The notes under the pieces: generated by a model | What the model was told of the DNA's origin: nothing | What the model saw: only the letters and a program-made list of their open reading frames with translations | Databases searched by the model: none | Program-made: the position numbers and the translations under genes | Assembly: GCA_963713275.1 (NCBI GenBank) | Contig: CAVQLG010000007.1 | Location: forward strand, 248,001-312,000 | Length of the DNA: 64,000 nucleotides | Reading direction: 5' to 3' | DNA from: CAIWHR01 sp963713275 | GTDB taxonomy: Bacteria; Pseudomonadota; Gammaproteobacteria; Burkholderiales; Casimicrobiaceae | Part shown: in pieces, positions 24,212 through 34,114 of the stretch | Layout: every line of letters starts with the position of its first letter | How positions within the stretch are numbered: the first letter of the stretch is position 1

Positions 24212-26170
24212 GTGCTCGCCGCGTACGACGATCCGCTGACTGACTACCAAGGCGTCGTCTTCAAGGACCGCAGCGATCAGACGCTGTATCTCGCCCATCG
24301 CGGAACCACGATCGGCCGCGACATCCTCGCCGACGTCGATCTCGCGCTGCTCTCCGGCCTCGCACGCGACCAGGTCGCGGCGATGGTCAACTGGTGGAAC
24401 GACATCGCGCTGCCCGCCGGCACGGCCTATCGGCGCGTCGACACCGTGCCCTTCGGCGCGACCGACCCGCGCACGTTCGTCGACGCCGGCGCGGCGACGG
24501 CAAGCGGGACGATCGCTGCCGAGGTGGCCGCGGCGTCGGCTGCGGGCAGGCTGCGCGTCGTCGGTCACTCGCTGGGCGGGCACCTCACCACGGTGTTCGC
24601 GAGCCTCTTTCACGACCAGGTCTCGCACTCCAGCACCTTCAACGGCGCGGGTCTCTTCTCGACGCCGACGCTGGCAGCGACGCTCGCCAATGCCCTGCTC
24701 GGGGCTCCGCTGCAACAGGTGGGTAGCGTGATCGGCCGCAGCCCGCGGCTGCCCGACGCCAGCACGCAGGACAACTTCTACGCGGCGCACGGGGTCAACT
24801 TCACGACCAACGACTTGACGTTCGTGCAGCGGGGGGAGCGCATCGGTCTCTACAACGAGTACACCTCCGAACCCTTCGTGTCGCTGATGGAGAATCACTC
24901 GCAGTACAAGCTCACCGACTCGCTCGCGCTGTTCCAGGCGTTCGAGAAGTTCGCGCCCGGTGTCACGCTCGACGCGTTGGCCGGGATCGCAGAGCGGGGG
25001 TCGAACGTGCAGGCCGCGTCGCTCGAGGCGATGCTCGATGCGATGCGCAAGGCGCTCACCGGGCCCGCGATCGCGCCGACGCCGCCCTCCGACGACGGTG
25101 GCGACGGGACGACGGAGTCGCTCCCGCCGGCGCGGATCGAGTACCACCGCAACCTCACCGAATTGCAGGACCCGGAACGTGGGCCGTTGAGCACGCTCGC
25201 GGGCAAGCTCGAGATCGTACCGAGTGCAGCGCGCGGCGCGGCCGCGCTGGCGGACGAAGCACGCTCGGACTTCGGCAGCTTCGTCGCACTGCGCGACTTG
25301 TCCGCGTTCTCGCTGGCACCTAAGCCCGGCGCGGAGGCGGCCGGGGAGAAGCTGAACGCGGTCTGGCAGCAGGCGCGCGCCACGGAGCACGCGGCCTGGC
25401 TCGCCGACGTTTCGGCGCGCGCGGACCACGACGCCGAATCGGCCCTCAACTACACGGACGCCTGGTACGCCGACCGCGCGTCGATGCTGGAATGGAACCT
25501 GCGGCGGAATCTGGCGGACGGGCCGCCCCCCGAGGCGCGCAGCGTGGCGGAAGCGCTGCGCTTCGACGACCTTATCACCGGGACCACCTTCGACATCGCC
25601 TCGCCCAAGGTCACGTACCCGCGGTGGTCGAAGATCGCCTTCGGGCGCGACGACATGGGCGAGACGCTCACCGGCGACACCCAGCACGACCGCATCTACG
25701 GCGGCGGCGGCGCCGACGCTATCGCCGGCGACGCCGGGGACGACTACCTCGAAGGCAACGCGGGCGACGATACGCTGAACGGCGGGCCCGGCAGGGACGA
25801 GCTGCTCGGCGGTGCCGACGCCGACCGGCTGGACGGCGGCGCCGACGCCGACTGGCTCGATGGCGGGCATGGACCCGATCGGCTCGACGGGGGCGCGGGC
25901 GACGACAGGCTGTTCGGCGGCCCTGGCGCCGACATCCTGGCCGGCGGTGCCGACCGCGACCGACATCGACGGAGGTTCCGGCGACGACGAGATGGTCGGC
26001 GGCGGCGGAGACGATCGACTGGCCGGTGGCGCCGGCTTCGACCGCTATCGCTTCGCCGCCGGCGACGGTGCCGACCGCATCGACGACAGCGACGGCAAGG
26101 GGGTGCTCGAACTCGCCGGCAGCGTGCTCTCCGGTGGGGCCGCGGTCGCGCCGGGCCTGTGGCGCAGTGA
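24212..26170 (+). CDS. RTX gene fragment 1: lipase-like domain and first calcium-binding repeats
   Basis: Open from GTG 24212. Residues about 1-250 resemble an alpha/beta-hydrolase (YLAHRGTTIGRDI; nucleophile S120 in VVGHSLGGHLTTVFASLF). A linker with PTPPSDDGGDG follows, then RTX nonapeptides from about residue 485 (GETLTGDTQHDRIYGGGGAD...). Sensible coding ends near 25955. Beyond that the frame reads Arg-rich nonsense (RHRRRFRRRRDG) to 26170 because of a +1 shift. The homologous N-terminus continues upstream in other frames. A lipase or esterase activity is inference. Confidence 0.6.
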   Translation: MLAAYDDPLTDYQGVVFKDRSDQTLYLAHRGTTIGRDILADVDLALLSGLARDQVAAMVNWWNDIALPAGTAYRRVDTVPFGATDPRTFVDAGAATASGTIAAEVAAASAAGRLRVVGHSLGGHLTTVFASLFHDQVSHSSTFNGAGLFSTPTLAATLANALLGAPLQQVGSVIGRSPRLPDASTQDNFYAAHGVNFTTNDLTFVQRGERIGLYNEYTSEPFVSLMENHSQYKLTDSLALFQAFEKFAPGVTLDALAGIAERGSNVQAASLEAMLDAMRKALTGPAIAPTPPSDDGGDGTTESLPPARIEYHRNLTELQDPERGPLSTLAGKLEIVPSAARGAAALADEARSDFGSFVALRDLSAFSLAPKPGAEAAGEKLNAVWQQARATEHAAWLADVSARADHDAESALNYTDAWYADRASMLEWNLRRNLADGPPPEARSVAEALRFDDLITGTTFDIASPKVTYPRWSKIAFGRDDMGETLTGDTQHDRIYGGGGADAIAGDAGDDYLEGNAGDDTLNGGPGRDELLGGADADRLDGGADADWLDGGHGPDRLDGGAGDDRLFGGPGADILAGGADRDRHRRRFRRRRDGRRRRRRSTGRWRRLRPLSLRRRRRCRPHRRQRRQGGARTRRQRALRWGRGRAGPVAQ

Positions 26171-28487
26171 GGGTGTCAGCTACGCCTTCGTCCCCGATGC
26201 CGACGGTCGCGGCGAGTTGACCATCACCTCGCTCGCCCAGCGGATCGTGGTCGAGCACTTTCGGCCGGGGGAAAACGGAGCCCCGGGCGACCTCGGCATC
26301 GCGCTCGCCGATTACGTCGCTCCAGCGCCGGGCACCTACAACGCGATCGTGGGCACGGCCGGCGACGACAACAGCCTCGACGGCGTCGCCGGGCACAACG
26401 CACTTGCCGGCACCGATGGCGCCGACCGCATCGAGGGTCACGGCGGCCGGGACCAGCTCGTAGGGAAGGAGGGCAGCGACCTGCTCGAAGGTGGCGCCCA
26501 GGGCGATGTGCTGGTCGCGGGCGATGGCGACGACCGGCTGTATGGCGGCGTTGTCGTCGACCTCGCGAGCTTCGCCGCTCAGCACGCGGCGCTGGCGGGG
26601 ACCGCAGCGCAGGGCGACTGGCTCGACGGTGGGGCGGGTAACGACGAGCTGGTCGGCGGCGTCGACGTCGACGCGTTATTCGGCGGCCGGGGCGAGGACC
26701 GGATCTTCGCCGGAGCGGGCAACGACTTCATCTATGGCGACGGCGAAGGCGCGGCCACCGATCTCGGCTGGCGCCGAGTCGACAACGCCGACGGCAGCTA
26801 CTCGCTCCTGCCGGCCTCGTACGTCCTCGCGTCCGTGGGCGGCGCCGACTTCATCCGCGCGGGCGGCGGCGACGACTTCGTCAACGGCGACGGCGGGGAC
26901 GACGTGATGTTCGGGGAAGGCGGCGCCGACGTCATCACCGGCTTCGAGGGCGACGACCGGCTCTCCGGCGGCGAGGGCGACGACGTGATCGCCGGGGACG
27001 AATCCGGCTGGTTCGGCGTGCCCGACGCGGCCGGGGCGCCGGACCTCATCGATGGCGGCGCCGGCGCGGACATCCTGCGCGGCAACGGTGGCGACGACGT
27101 CATCAGCGGTGGCAACGGCGACGACAGGATCGACGGCGGCGAGGACGCCGACGACATCGACGGTGGGGCCGGCGCCGATCTGCTCGACGGCGGGGCCGGT
27201 GACGACAGCATTGCGAGTGGCGCGGGCGACGACGTGGCTCGAGGTGGCGACGGTAACGACGTGGTCGCCGGCGACGATGGGGCCGACACGCTGCTGGGCG
27301 ATGCCGGCGCGGACCGCCTCGACGGAGGCGCCGGAAACGACGCGTTGTCCGGCGGCGACGGCGACGATGCCTTGTCCGGCGGCGACGGGGAAGATCGGCT
27401 CGCCGGTGACGCGGGCTCGGACGTCATCGCCGGCAACGCCGGTGACGACAGCCTCTGGGGCGGCGACGGTGCGGACACGCTTTCGGGCGGGGCGGGCGCG
27501 GACCGGATCGCGGGCGGGACCGGCGACGACGACGCTGCCGGGGGTGACGGCGACGACGCGATCTGGGGCGAAGCGGGCGCGGATTTCCTGGCGGGCGGGA
27601 CCGGCGACGACCGCATCGCGGGAGGCGAACACGACGACGTTCTGGCGGGTGACGCGGGCGACGACGGCCTGTGGGGCGACGCCGGGGACGACGTGCTCGA
27701 TGGCGGCGCCGGCCGCGACCAGCTCGACGGCGGCGTGGGCGGCGACGCGCTGTTCGGCGAGTCCGGCAGCGACCACCTCATCGGCGGCGATGGCGACGAC
27801 ACGCTCGATGGCGGAGCGGAGCGCGATCTGCTGCGCGGCGGCGCCGGCAACGACACCTACATCGTCGACGGCAGCGGCGACGCCGATCTCATCGTCGACC
27901 ACGAAGGCAGCAACACCTACCGGCTGCCAACCGGCGTGACGCTGGACAATCTCGACCTGCGGCTGGGGTCCGATCCGTCCGGTGCTGCGTCACACCTGGT
28001 CGTAGTCCATGGCGGACGCGCGCTGGCGGTCATCCTCGACGGCTACGATCCGGGCGCGGCGCCCGGGCTCGTGCTCGCCGACGGGCACGTCGTGTCGCGC
28101 TGGGAAATGCTCGCGCGGCTTGCCCGGCACGCCGATCCCGCAGCCTACGGCGAGCCGGTGCCGCTGGAGGCGCCAACCGGAACCCCTGCCCAGGTCGACG
28201 AGCAATACCGGCGTGCGGTGCTGCAGGCCGGGCATCCGGCGCGCTTCGCCGCGGTCGACCTCCCGGCGACGACGCTCTTCGGCGGGGAGGGGCCCGACCG
28301 TCTGGCGTCGCTTGGCGTCGCTTCGGTGCTTCACGGCGGCGGCCGGCGACGACGAACTCATCGGCACGGAGGGTGCCGAGACGCTGCGCGGCGACGAAGG
28401 CGACGACATGCTGGTCGGCGCGGGCGGGGAGGATGTTCTGGAAGGCGGAACGGGCGAGGACCGGATCTCCGGAGGGAGCGGCGATGA
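25957..28487 (+). CDS. RTX gene fragment 2: calcium-binding nonapeptide array
   Basis: In the next frame the repeats resume at DIDGGSGDDEMVGGGGDDRL and run through dozens of GGxGxDxLx units, interrupted by beta-rich spacers (YRFAAGDGADRIDD; NADGSYSLLPASYVLASVG). The frame is open from ATG 25812. From about 28340 it becomes Arg-rich nonsense (GGGRRRRTHRHGG), marking the second +1 shift. RTX units bind Ca2+ and fold into parallel beta-rolls after secretion. Confidence 0.55.
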
Positions 28488-30345
28488 CCGGCTCGACGGC
28501 GGCGACGGCGCCGACACCCTCGAAGGCGATGCCGACGAGGACGTCCTTTCCGGAGGTGCGGGCAACGACACCCTGCGCGGCGGCGCCAATCGCGACAGGC
28601 TGGACGGTGGCGACGGCGACGACGTCCTCGCCGGAGGCGACGGCAACGACACGCTGCTCGGCGGAGCTGGCGCGGACACGCTCGCTGGCGACGAGGACAA
28701 CGACGCGCTCGACGGAGAGGACGGCAACGACGTCCTTCTCGGCGGCGGTGGCAACGATACGCTCGCGGGAGGCGCGGGGGACGATCTGCTGCGCGGCGGG
28801 CCGGGCGATGACCGTTACCTCGTCGACGGTGCCGGGGCCGACCGGCTGCGCGACGACGAGGGGACCAGCGTCGTGCGCTTCGGTGCCGGGATCACCGAGA
28901 GCTCCTTCGCGCTTGGCCGCGGCGCCGTCGGAAGCGCGGACCACGACGCGCTGATCCTCGATTTCGGCGCCGGCAATGCGCTGACCGTCGAAGCGGGGCT
29001 GCGGGGCGCCGTCGCGCGCTTCGAGTTCGACGACGGGCGAGCATGGACGCTGGCACAGATGCTCGACACGCGCTACACCGACGCGCTTGCGCACGAGGCC
29101 AAAGAGGGCGAGCGGCTCGTGACGGGGGGCGCGGGCGACGACGACCTGCGCGCCGCGGCCGGGACGACGACGCATCTCATCGGCGGTCGCGGCGACGACA
29201 CGCTGCACGGCGCCCACGCCGCGGACCGGCTCGAGGGTGGCGACGGCGCCGATGCGTTGTACGGTGCCGGCGGCGACGATCTGCTCCATGGCGGCGACGG
29301 TGACGATGCGATCGCCGGTGACGTCGGGTCGGATCTCATCCGGGGCGGGAACGGCAACGACACGATCGACGGCGGCGCCGATGACGACCGGTTGTTCGGC
29401 GAGGGGGGCGACGACGTCTATCTCGTCTCCCCGGCGTCCGGCCGGGACGTGATCGACGACACCTCGGGGCGCAACACGCTGCGTTTCGCGCCGGGCGTCG
29501 CCCCGGCAGGAGGTCGCCTACCGCCACGACGCAAACGACCTGCTGATCGCACTGCCGGACGGGAGCCGGACCTGGATTCGCAACGGCTGGGCGCAGGATC
29601 GGATCGCGGAGATCGCCTTCGGCGACGGCAGCAGTCTGTCGATCGCCGAAGTCAGGGCGCGTGCACAGCGGCTCCTTCCCGGCGAGGGGCTTTCGGCACT
29701 GGGGCAGGCGCCGGTGTTCGGCACGGCGGACGGCGATTCCTTGACGGGCGGGGAGCTCTTCGGCGGCGCCGGCGACGACGTGCTCCAAGGTCGGCGCATC
29801 CACTTCGGTCGTGGCGACGGCGCGGACACCCTCGTGCCCGACCCTGCCGCCAACCCGACCGCTCCGCCCACGCGGGTGGTCGAGCTCGCGCCGGGGCTCG
29901 CAGTCGAAGACCTCGAGATCTCGCGCGCCGAAGACGATCTGGTCATCGCCATTCGTGGCACGGGCGACCGGTTGACCGTGCGCGACCACTTCGCGCTGGA
30001 GCAGGTATCGCTGTTCGGCCCGCCCACGACGCCGGCGGCGATCGCGGGACTGCGGCTCGCCGACGGAACATTCGTCGGACCCGACGGCATCAACGCGCTG
30101 GCCTACGCCACCGGACCGCGGAACGACGACGCCGTCAACGCTGCGGCGGGGGGCGAGGGGGACGACCGGATCCGGCTCGTCGGCGCGTCGATGGACGTGC
30201 ACGGCGGCGACGGAGCGGACAGGATCGAGGCCGATCCCCGGCTGTACTACGACGTCTCGCGGCTCTTCGGCGATTCGGGCGACGATCGGCTCGCGGCCAG
30301 TCGGGGCTTCTACGCAGAGACACGGCTCGACGGCGGCAGCGGTGA
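28342..30345 (+). CDS. RTX gene fragment 3: calcium-binding repeats
   Basis: Coding resumes at AGDDELIGTEGAETLRGDEG and carries two repeat blocks separated by FGAGITESSFALGRGAVG, the usual non-repeat spacer of these proteins. Sense is lost again after GVAPAGG (about 29508), although the frame stays open to 30345 with Arg-rich translation; the real sequence (EVAYRHDANDLLIALPDGSR) is one frame over. No natural start codon belongs to this piece. Confidence 0.5.
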   Translation, partial: AGDDELIGTEGAETLRGDEGDDMLVGAGGEDVLEGGTGEDRISGGSGDDRLDGGDGADTLEGDADEDVLSGGAGNDTLRGGANRDRLDGGDGDDVLAGGDGNDTLLGGAGADTLAGDEDNDALDGEDGNDVLLGGGGNDTLAGGAGDDLLRGGPGDDRYLVDGAGADRLRDDEGTSVVRFGAGITESSFALGRGAVGSADHDALILDFGAGNALTVEAGLRGAVARFEFDDGRAWTLAQMLDTRYTDALAHEAKEGERLVTGGAGDDDLRAAAGTTTHLIGGRGDDTLHGAHAADRLEGGDGADALYGAGGDDLLHGGDGDDAIAGDVGSDLIRGGNGNDTIDGGADDDRLFGEGGDDVYLVSPASGRDVIDDTSGRNTLRFAPGVAPAGGRLPPRRKRPADRTAGREPDLDSQRLGAGSDRGDRLRRRQQSVDRRSQGACTAAPSRRGAFGTGAGAGVRHGGRRFLDGRGALRRRRRRRAPRSAHPLRSWRRRGHPRARPCRQPDRSAHAGGRARAGARSRRPRDLARRRRSGHRHSWHGRPVDRARPLRAGAGIAVRPAHDAGGDRGTAARRRNIRRTRRHQRAGLRHRTAERRRRQRCGGGRGGRPDPARRRVDGRARRRRSGQDRGRSPAVLRRLAALRRFGRRSARGQSGLLRRDTARRRQR

Positions 30346-33300
30346 CGACGTGCTGCTGGGTGCGGGTTCGGCAACGCTCATCGGCGGCAGCGGGCACAAC
30401 CGGCTCACGATCGGGACCGGGCCGGCCGACAACGCCTTCGCCGAGCCCGGCAATGGCGGCAGCCTGCCCGCCCTGCCCGCGGGCAGTCGGCCGCAGCAGG
30501 TCGTCCTCGAGCGCGCAGGCGGTGTCGACCTCGTCACGCAGCAGGACGCGAGCCTGGGTGCCGAGCGGCACGACGCGTTTGCGGTTCGCATGGTGGCAGC
30601 GGACTACCGTGACCTCACGATCGGACGCGACAACCAGGACTTGATCCTCGGCGTGCGCGGGCGCACGGCGGCCATGACCATTCCCGACTTCTTCGTGGAC
30701 GGGAACGGGCACGCCGGCCTGCAGGGCGTGCTGGTTGCCGACGAGCTCTTCGGCCTCGAATACCTCGCGCGTTCTTCGCCGGACGCCTCCGCGCTTGCGG
30801 CACGCGCTCAGCCCGTCGCGGCGGCACCCGTCGAGCGCGTGGGAACCGCGACGGGCGACGATCTCGTCGGCGCGGGCGGCGCCGATCACCTCTCGGGGAT
30901 GGGCGGCGACGATCGCATCGACGGGCTTTCCGGCGACGACACGTTGTCCGGTGGCGGGGGCGACGACGTGCTCGTCGGGCGCTCCGGCGACGACACGCTG
31001 CGTGGCGAGGCGGGCGACGATACGCTGTTCGGCGGCTTCGGCGACGATCGCCTCGAGGGGGGCGACGGTGCGGATCGGCTGACGGACGTCGCCGGTGCCA
31101 ACGTGCTGGAAGGCGGGGCCGGCGCGGACTCGCTGCGCGCGGAAGGGGGGCACAACGCGCTTCGCGGCGGCGACGGCAACGATCAGATCGTCGCGGTGGC
31201 GGGAACCAACGCCGTCGACGCAGGCGCCGGGGACGACTGGATCAGCTTCGTGGGTGGCAGCGCCGACATCGACGGCGGGGCCGGCGACGACCGCATCCAC
31301 CTCTCCGGCGCCGGGACCGTCACCTTGCGCTTTGGTCGCGGGGCGGGGCGCGACCGGGTCGACGGTTCGACCGGAGGCTTTGGCGCCGGAGTCGAGGCGG
31401 AAGTTCTGTTCGGCCCGGGTGTCGCGCCGTCCGACGTCGAGGTCGCGCGGCAGTGGAACGCCGGGCTGCAGGCCGACGACGTTCTGCTCACGATCGCCGG
31501 GACGACGGACCAGTTGACGATCGCGGGTGCGATCCGCGAAGGCGTTCCGGCGCTGCAGACGCTGCGTTTCGATTCGGGCGAGACGCTGCGTGTCAGCGAT
31601 CTCCTGGCGCAACCGCGCTCGGGCAGCGCCGGCAGCGACACGCTGGTCGGTACTGCCGGCAACGATGTCCTGTTCGGGAACGGCGGCAACGACCGCCTGC
31701 AGGGTCTTTCCGGCGATGACCGGCTCGACGGCGGCACGGGCGCCGACTTCCTGGAGGGCGGCGCCGGAAACGACGTGTACGTCGTCGACGATCGCAACGA
31801 CGTGGTCGCCGAGAGCGATGCGCTCGGGCGCGATTCCGGCGGTCTCGACGAGGTTTACACCTCGGTCAGCATGATCATGCCGTTCTTCGTCGAACGGCTG
31901 ACCATGACCGGCAGCGACCCCTTGTTCGCCTGGGGCTGGGAGGGCAGCGATGTCATCGTCGGCAACGCCGGCGACAACGGGCTGTACGGCAGAGGCGGCG
32001 CCGACCGCATGGTGGGTCGTGCAGGCAACGATGCCTATGCCGTCGACGATGCGGGCGACGTCGTGGTCGAGGCGCCGGGCGAGGGACATGACGTCGTCTT
32101 CGCCACGGTGTCGCACGTGCTCGCCGACAACGTCGAGGACCTCTGGCTCTCCGGCGGCGCGGGGCTCGAAGGCGGCGGCAACGCGCTCGCGAACGCACTC
32201 CACGGAGGACCGGGAGCCGATCTTCTCCACGGACACGGCGGCGACGACCTCCTGGACGGCGCGGCGGGCGCCGACACGATGCACGGTGGCGCCGGCGACG
32301 ACCTCTACCTCGTCGACGATCCCGCGGACGTGATCGTCGAGGCGGTCGACGAAGGCGTCGACAGCGTGCAATCGTGGGTGTCGATGGCCCTGCCCTCCGG
32401 CGTCGAGAACCTGCAGCTCCTCGACAGCGCCGGCGGCAGCGCGACGGGCAACGCGCTGGACAACCGGCTTGTGGGCAACGTCGGCAACGACCGACTGGAC
32501 GGCGGCGCCGGCGCCGATACGCTCGAAGGCGGGCGGGGGACGGACACCTACGTCCTGCGCGCCGGCGGTGGTGTCGACCACGTGCACGACATCCCCGTCG
32601 GCGACGATGTCGCCGTGGTCGCGGTCGCGGCCGGGCTCGGGCCCGGCGACGTCAGGATCGACCGGGACGACAGCGACGGACGGCCCACACTCGTCGTGTC
32701 GCTGCGCGACGGCAGCGCCGCGCTGCGTTTCGTCGATTTCGGCGACCGTCCGTACGACCTCGTCGTGCAGTTCGCCGATGGCGGCCTCTGGGACAGCGTC
32801 ACGGTGCGCGCGAAGGTCGACGCCATCGAGGGCACGCCCGGCAACGATGTGCTGGTCGGAAGCCCCGGGGCCGATCGGATCACGGGCCTCGACGGGGACG
32901 GCGCGCTCGAGGGCGGCGACGGCGACGACGCCCTCGACGGTGGCGACGGCGCCGACACGCTGGACGGCGGATCCGGTGCCGATGTCCTGCAGGGCGGAGC
33001 CGGTGACGACCGATACCTGCAGGTCGGCACCGACGACACGGTGGTCGAGCAGGACGGCGGCGGTGACGATACGCTCGAAGCGGCGGTGGGCCTCACGCTG
33101 CCTGCCGGTGTCGAGGCGCTGGTGTTGACCGGGAACGCGGCGATCGACGGCGCAGGCAACGACCTCGGCAACCGGCTCGTCGGCAATGCCTCGGCCAACG
33201 TGCTGGATGGCGGGTTCGGCGCCGACCTGACCGAAGGCGGGGCGGGCGACGACATCCACGTCGTCGACGACATCGGCGATCTGGTCGAGGAATGGTTCGG

Positions 33301-34066
33301 CGAAGGCGACGACACGGTGCTCGCTGCCGTGAGCTACGTGCTGCCGGCGGATGTCGAGCGGCTCGCCTTGCAGGGCGTCGCAGCGAATGGCACCGGCAAC
33401 GCGCTCGCCAACGCGCTCGCCGGCAACAACGGCGCCAACACCCTCGCCGGTGGCGCCGGTGCCGACACGATCAACACCGGAGGCGGTGCTGATGTCATCG
33501 CCTTCAACCGCGGCGGCGGCGCCGACGTCGTCAACGCCAGCGCCGGCGCCGACGACACGCTCACGCTGGGAGGCGGAATGGGCTACGCCGACCTCCGGTT
33601 GAGGAAACCGGGCCTCGACCTCGTGCAGGACGCAGGGGCGGGCGACCAGATCACGTTCCGCAACTGGTACGAGACCGGCGTCAACCGGAAGAGCGTCGTC
33701 ACCCTGCAGGCCGTCACCGACGCGATGGCGGGCTACAACCCCGCAGGCAACGACCGCATGCTGAACCGGCGCGTCGCCCGTTCCGACTTTGCGGGGCTGG
33801 TCGGGCGCTTCGACGCCGCTCGCGCCGCGGATCCGGCGCTTTCGAGCTACGCGGTCGCGGGCGCGCTGGCGGACTTCTACCTGGCGGGCAGCGATACCGC
33901 GGCCATCGGCGGGGACCTCGCATACGAGTACGGCCATCGCAACGCGCTGACCGACATCGGGGTCGGCGCCGCGCAAGCCACCTTGGCCGCCGCGGGATTC
34001 GCGACCAGCGCGCAGACGTTGCAGGCGGCCTCGACGCTCTACGCCGGGACGCAGCGGCTGCGCTGA
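29714..34066 (+). CDS. RTX gene fragment 4: repeats and C-terminal domain
   Basis: Longest intact piece, 1450 aa from GTG 29714 (homology begins at about 29512). It alternates RTX blocks with YVVDDRNDVVAES...VERLTMTG-type modules seen in many long RTX proteins (several copies between about 31.6 and 33.5 kb). It ends in a conserved C-terminal domain with ITFRNWYETGVNRKSVVTLQ, FDAARAADPALSSYAV and GGDLAYEYGHRNAL, as expected for a type-I-secreted protein. It stops 48 bp before the convergent hprK gene. Confidence 0.6.
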   Translation: MFGTADGDSLTGGELFGGAGDDVLQGRRIHFGRGDGADTLVPDPAANPTAPPTRVVELAPGLAVEDLEISRAEDDLVIAIRGTGDRLTVRDHFALEQVSLFGPPTTPAAIAGLRLADGTFVGPDGINALAYATGPRNDDAVNAAAGGEGDDRIRLVGASMDVHGGDGADRIEADPRLYYDVSRLFGDSGDDRLAASRGFYAETRLDGGSGDDVLLGAGSATLIGGSGHNRLTIGTGPADNAFAEPGNGGSLPALPAGSRPQQVVLERAGGVDLVTQQDASLGAERHDAFAVRMVAADYRDLTIGRDNQDLILGVRGRTAAMTIPDFFVDGNGHAGLQGVLVADELFGLEYLARSSPDASALAARAQPVAAAPVERVGTATGDDLVGAGGADHLSGMGGDDRIDGLSGDDTLSGGGGDDVLVGRSGDDTLRGEAGDDTLFGGFGDDRLEGGDGADRLTDVAGANVLEGGAGADSLRAEGGHNALRGGDGNDQIVAVAGTNAVDAGAGDDWISFVGGSADIDGGAGDDRIHLSGAGTVTLRFGRGAGRDRVDGSTGGFGAGVEAEVLFGPGVAPSDVEVARQWNAGLQADDVLLTIAGTTDQLTIAGAIREGVPALQTLRFDSGETLRVSDLLAQPRSGSAGSDTLVGTAGNDVLFGNGGNDRLQGLSGDDRLDGGTGADFLEGGAGNDVYVVDDRNDVVAESDALGRDSGGLDEVYTSVSMIMPFFVERLTMTGSDPLFAWGWEGSDVIVGNAGDNGLYGRGGADRMVGRAGNDAYAVDDAGDVVVEAPGEGHDVVFATVSHVLADNVEDLWLSGGAGLEGGGNALANALHGGPGADLLHGHGGDDLLDGAAGADTMHGGAGDDLYLVDDPADVIVEAVDEGVDSVQSWVSMALPSGVENLQLLDSAGGSATGNALDNRLVGNVGNDRLDGGAGADTLEGGRGTDTYVLRAGGGVDHVHDIPVGDDVAVVAVAAGLGPGDVRIDRDDSDGRPTLVVSLRDGSAALRFVDFGDRPYDLVVQFADGGLWDSVTVRAKVDAIEGTPGNDVLVGSPGADRITGLDGDGALEGGDGDDALDGGDGADTLDGGSGADVLQGGAGDDRYLQVGTDDTVVEQDGGGDDTLEAAVGLTLPAGVEALVLTGNAAIDGAGNDLGNRLVGNASANVLDGGFGADLTEGGAGDDIHVVDDIGDLVEEWFGEGDDTVLAAVSYVLPADVERLALQGVAANGTGNALANALAGNNGANTLAGGAGADTINTGGGADVIAFNRGGGADVVNASAGADDTLTLGGGMGYADLRLRKPGLDLVQDAGAGDQITFRNWYETGVNRKSVVTLQAVTDAMAGYNPAGNDRMLNRRVARSDFAGLVGRFDAARAADPALSSYAVAGALADFYLAGSDTAAIGGDLAYEYGHRNALTDIGVGAAQATLAAAGFATSAQTLQAASTLYAGTQRLR

Positions 34067-34114
34067 GAAGGCTCGGGCCGGTGCGGCGGAGGCTTCCGTC
34101 GTCGTCGGCGGCCG

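Larger units (their letters stand above)
24052..34066 (+). pseudogene. Degenerate giant RTX (hemolysin-type calcium-binding) protein gene with lipase-like N-terminus
   Basis: Reassembling the coding frames gives one roughly 3,300-residue protein. It would have a short N-terminal region (EAFLDAVLADIAYVDGLGP...), an alpha/beta-hydrolase-like domain with GHSLGGH, a long array of Ca2+-binding GGxGxDxLx nonapeptides, and a C-terminal domain typical of secreted RTX proteins (ITFRNWYETG..., GGDLAYEYGHRNAL). A strong ribosome-binding site (GGAGGT, 24041-24046) precedes ATG 24052. The frame is broken by two or more 1-nt losses and a TAG before 24212, then by apparent 1-nt gains near 25951-25965, 28334-28344 and 29505-29512. 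Either the gene is decaying or the assembly has local indel errors. Secretion would be by a type I system, not seen here. Confidence 0.7.

Noticed and set aside
24104..25966. 620-residue minus-strand open frame
   Set aside because: Antisense shadow of the lipase-like RTX segment; Arg/Val-rich with no motifs.
29336..33976. 1546-residue minus-strand open frame
   Set aside because: It is antisense to the RTX repeats. The repeated GGC/GAC codons leave the complementary frame open, and its translation is low-complexity Val/Ala/Arg with no domain.
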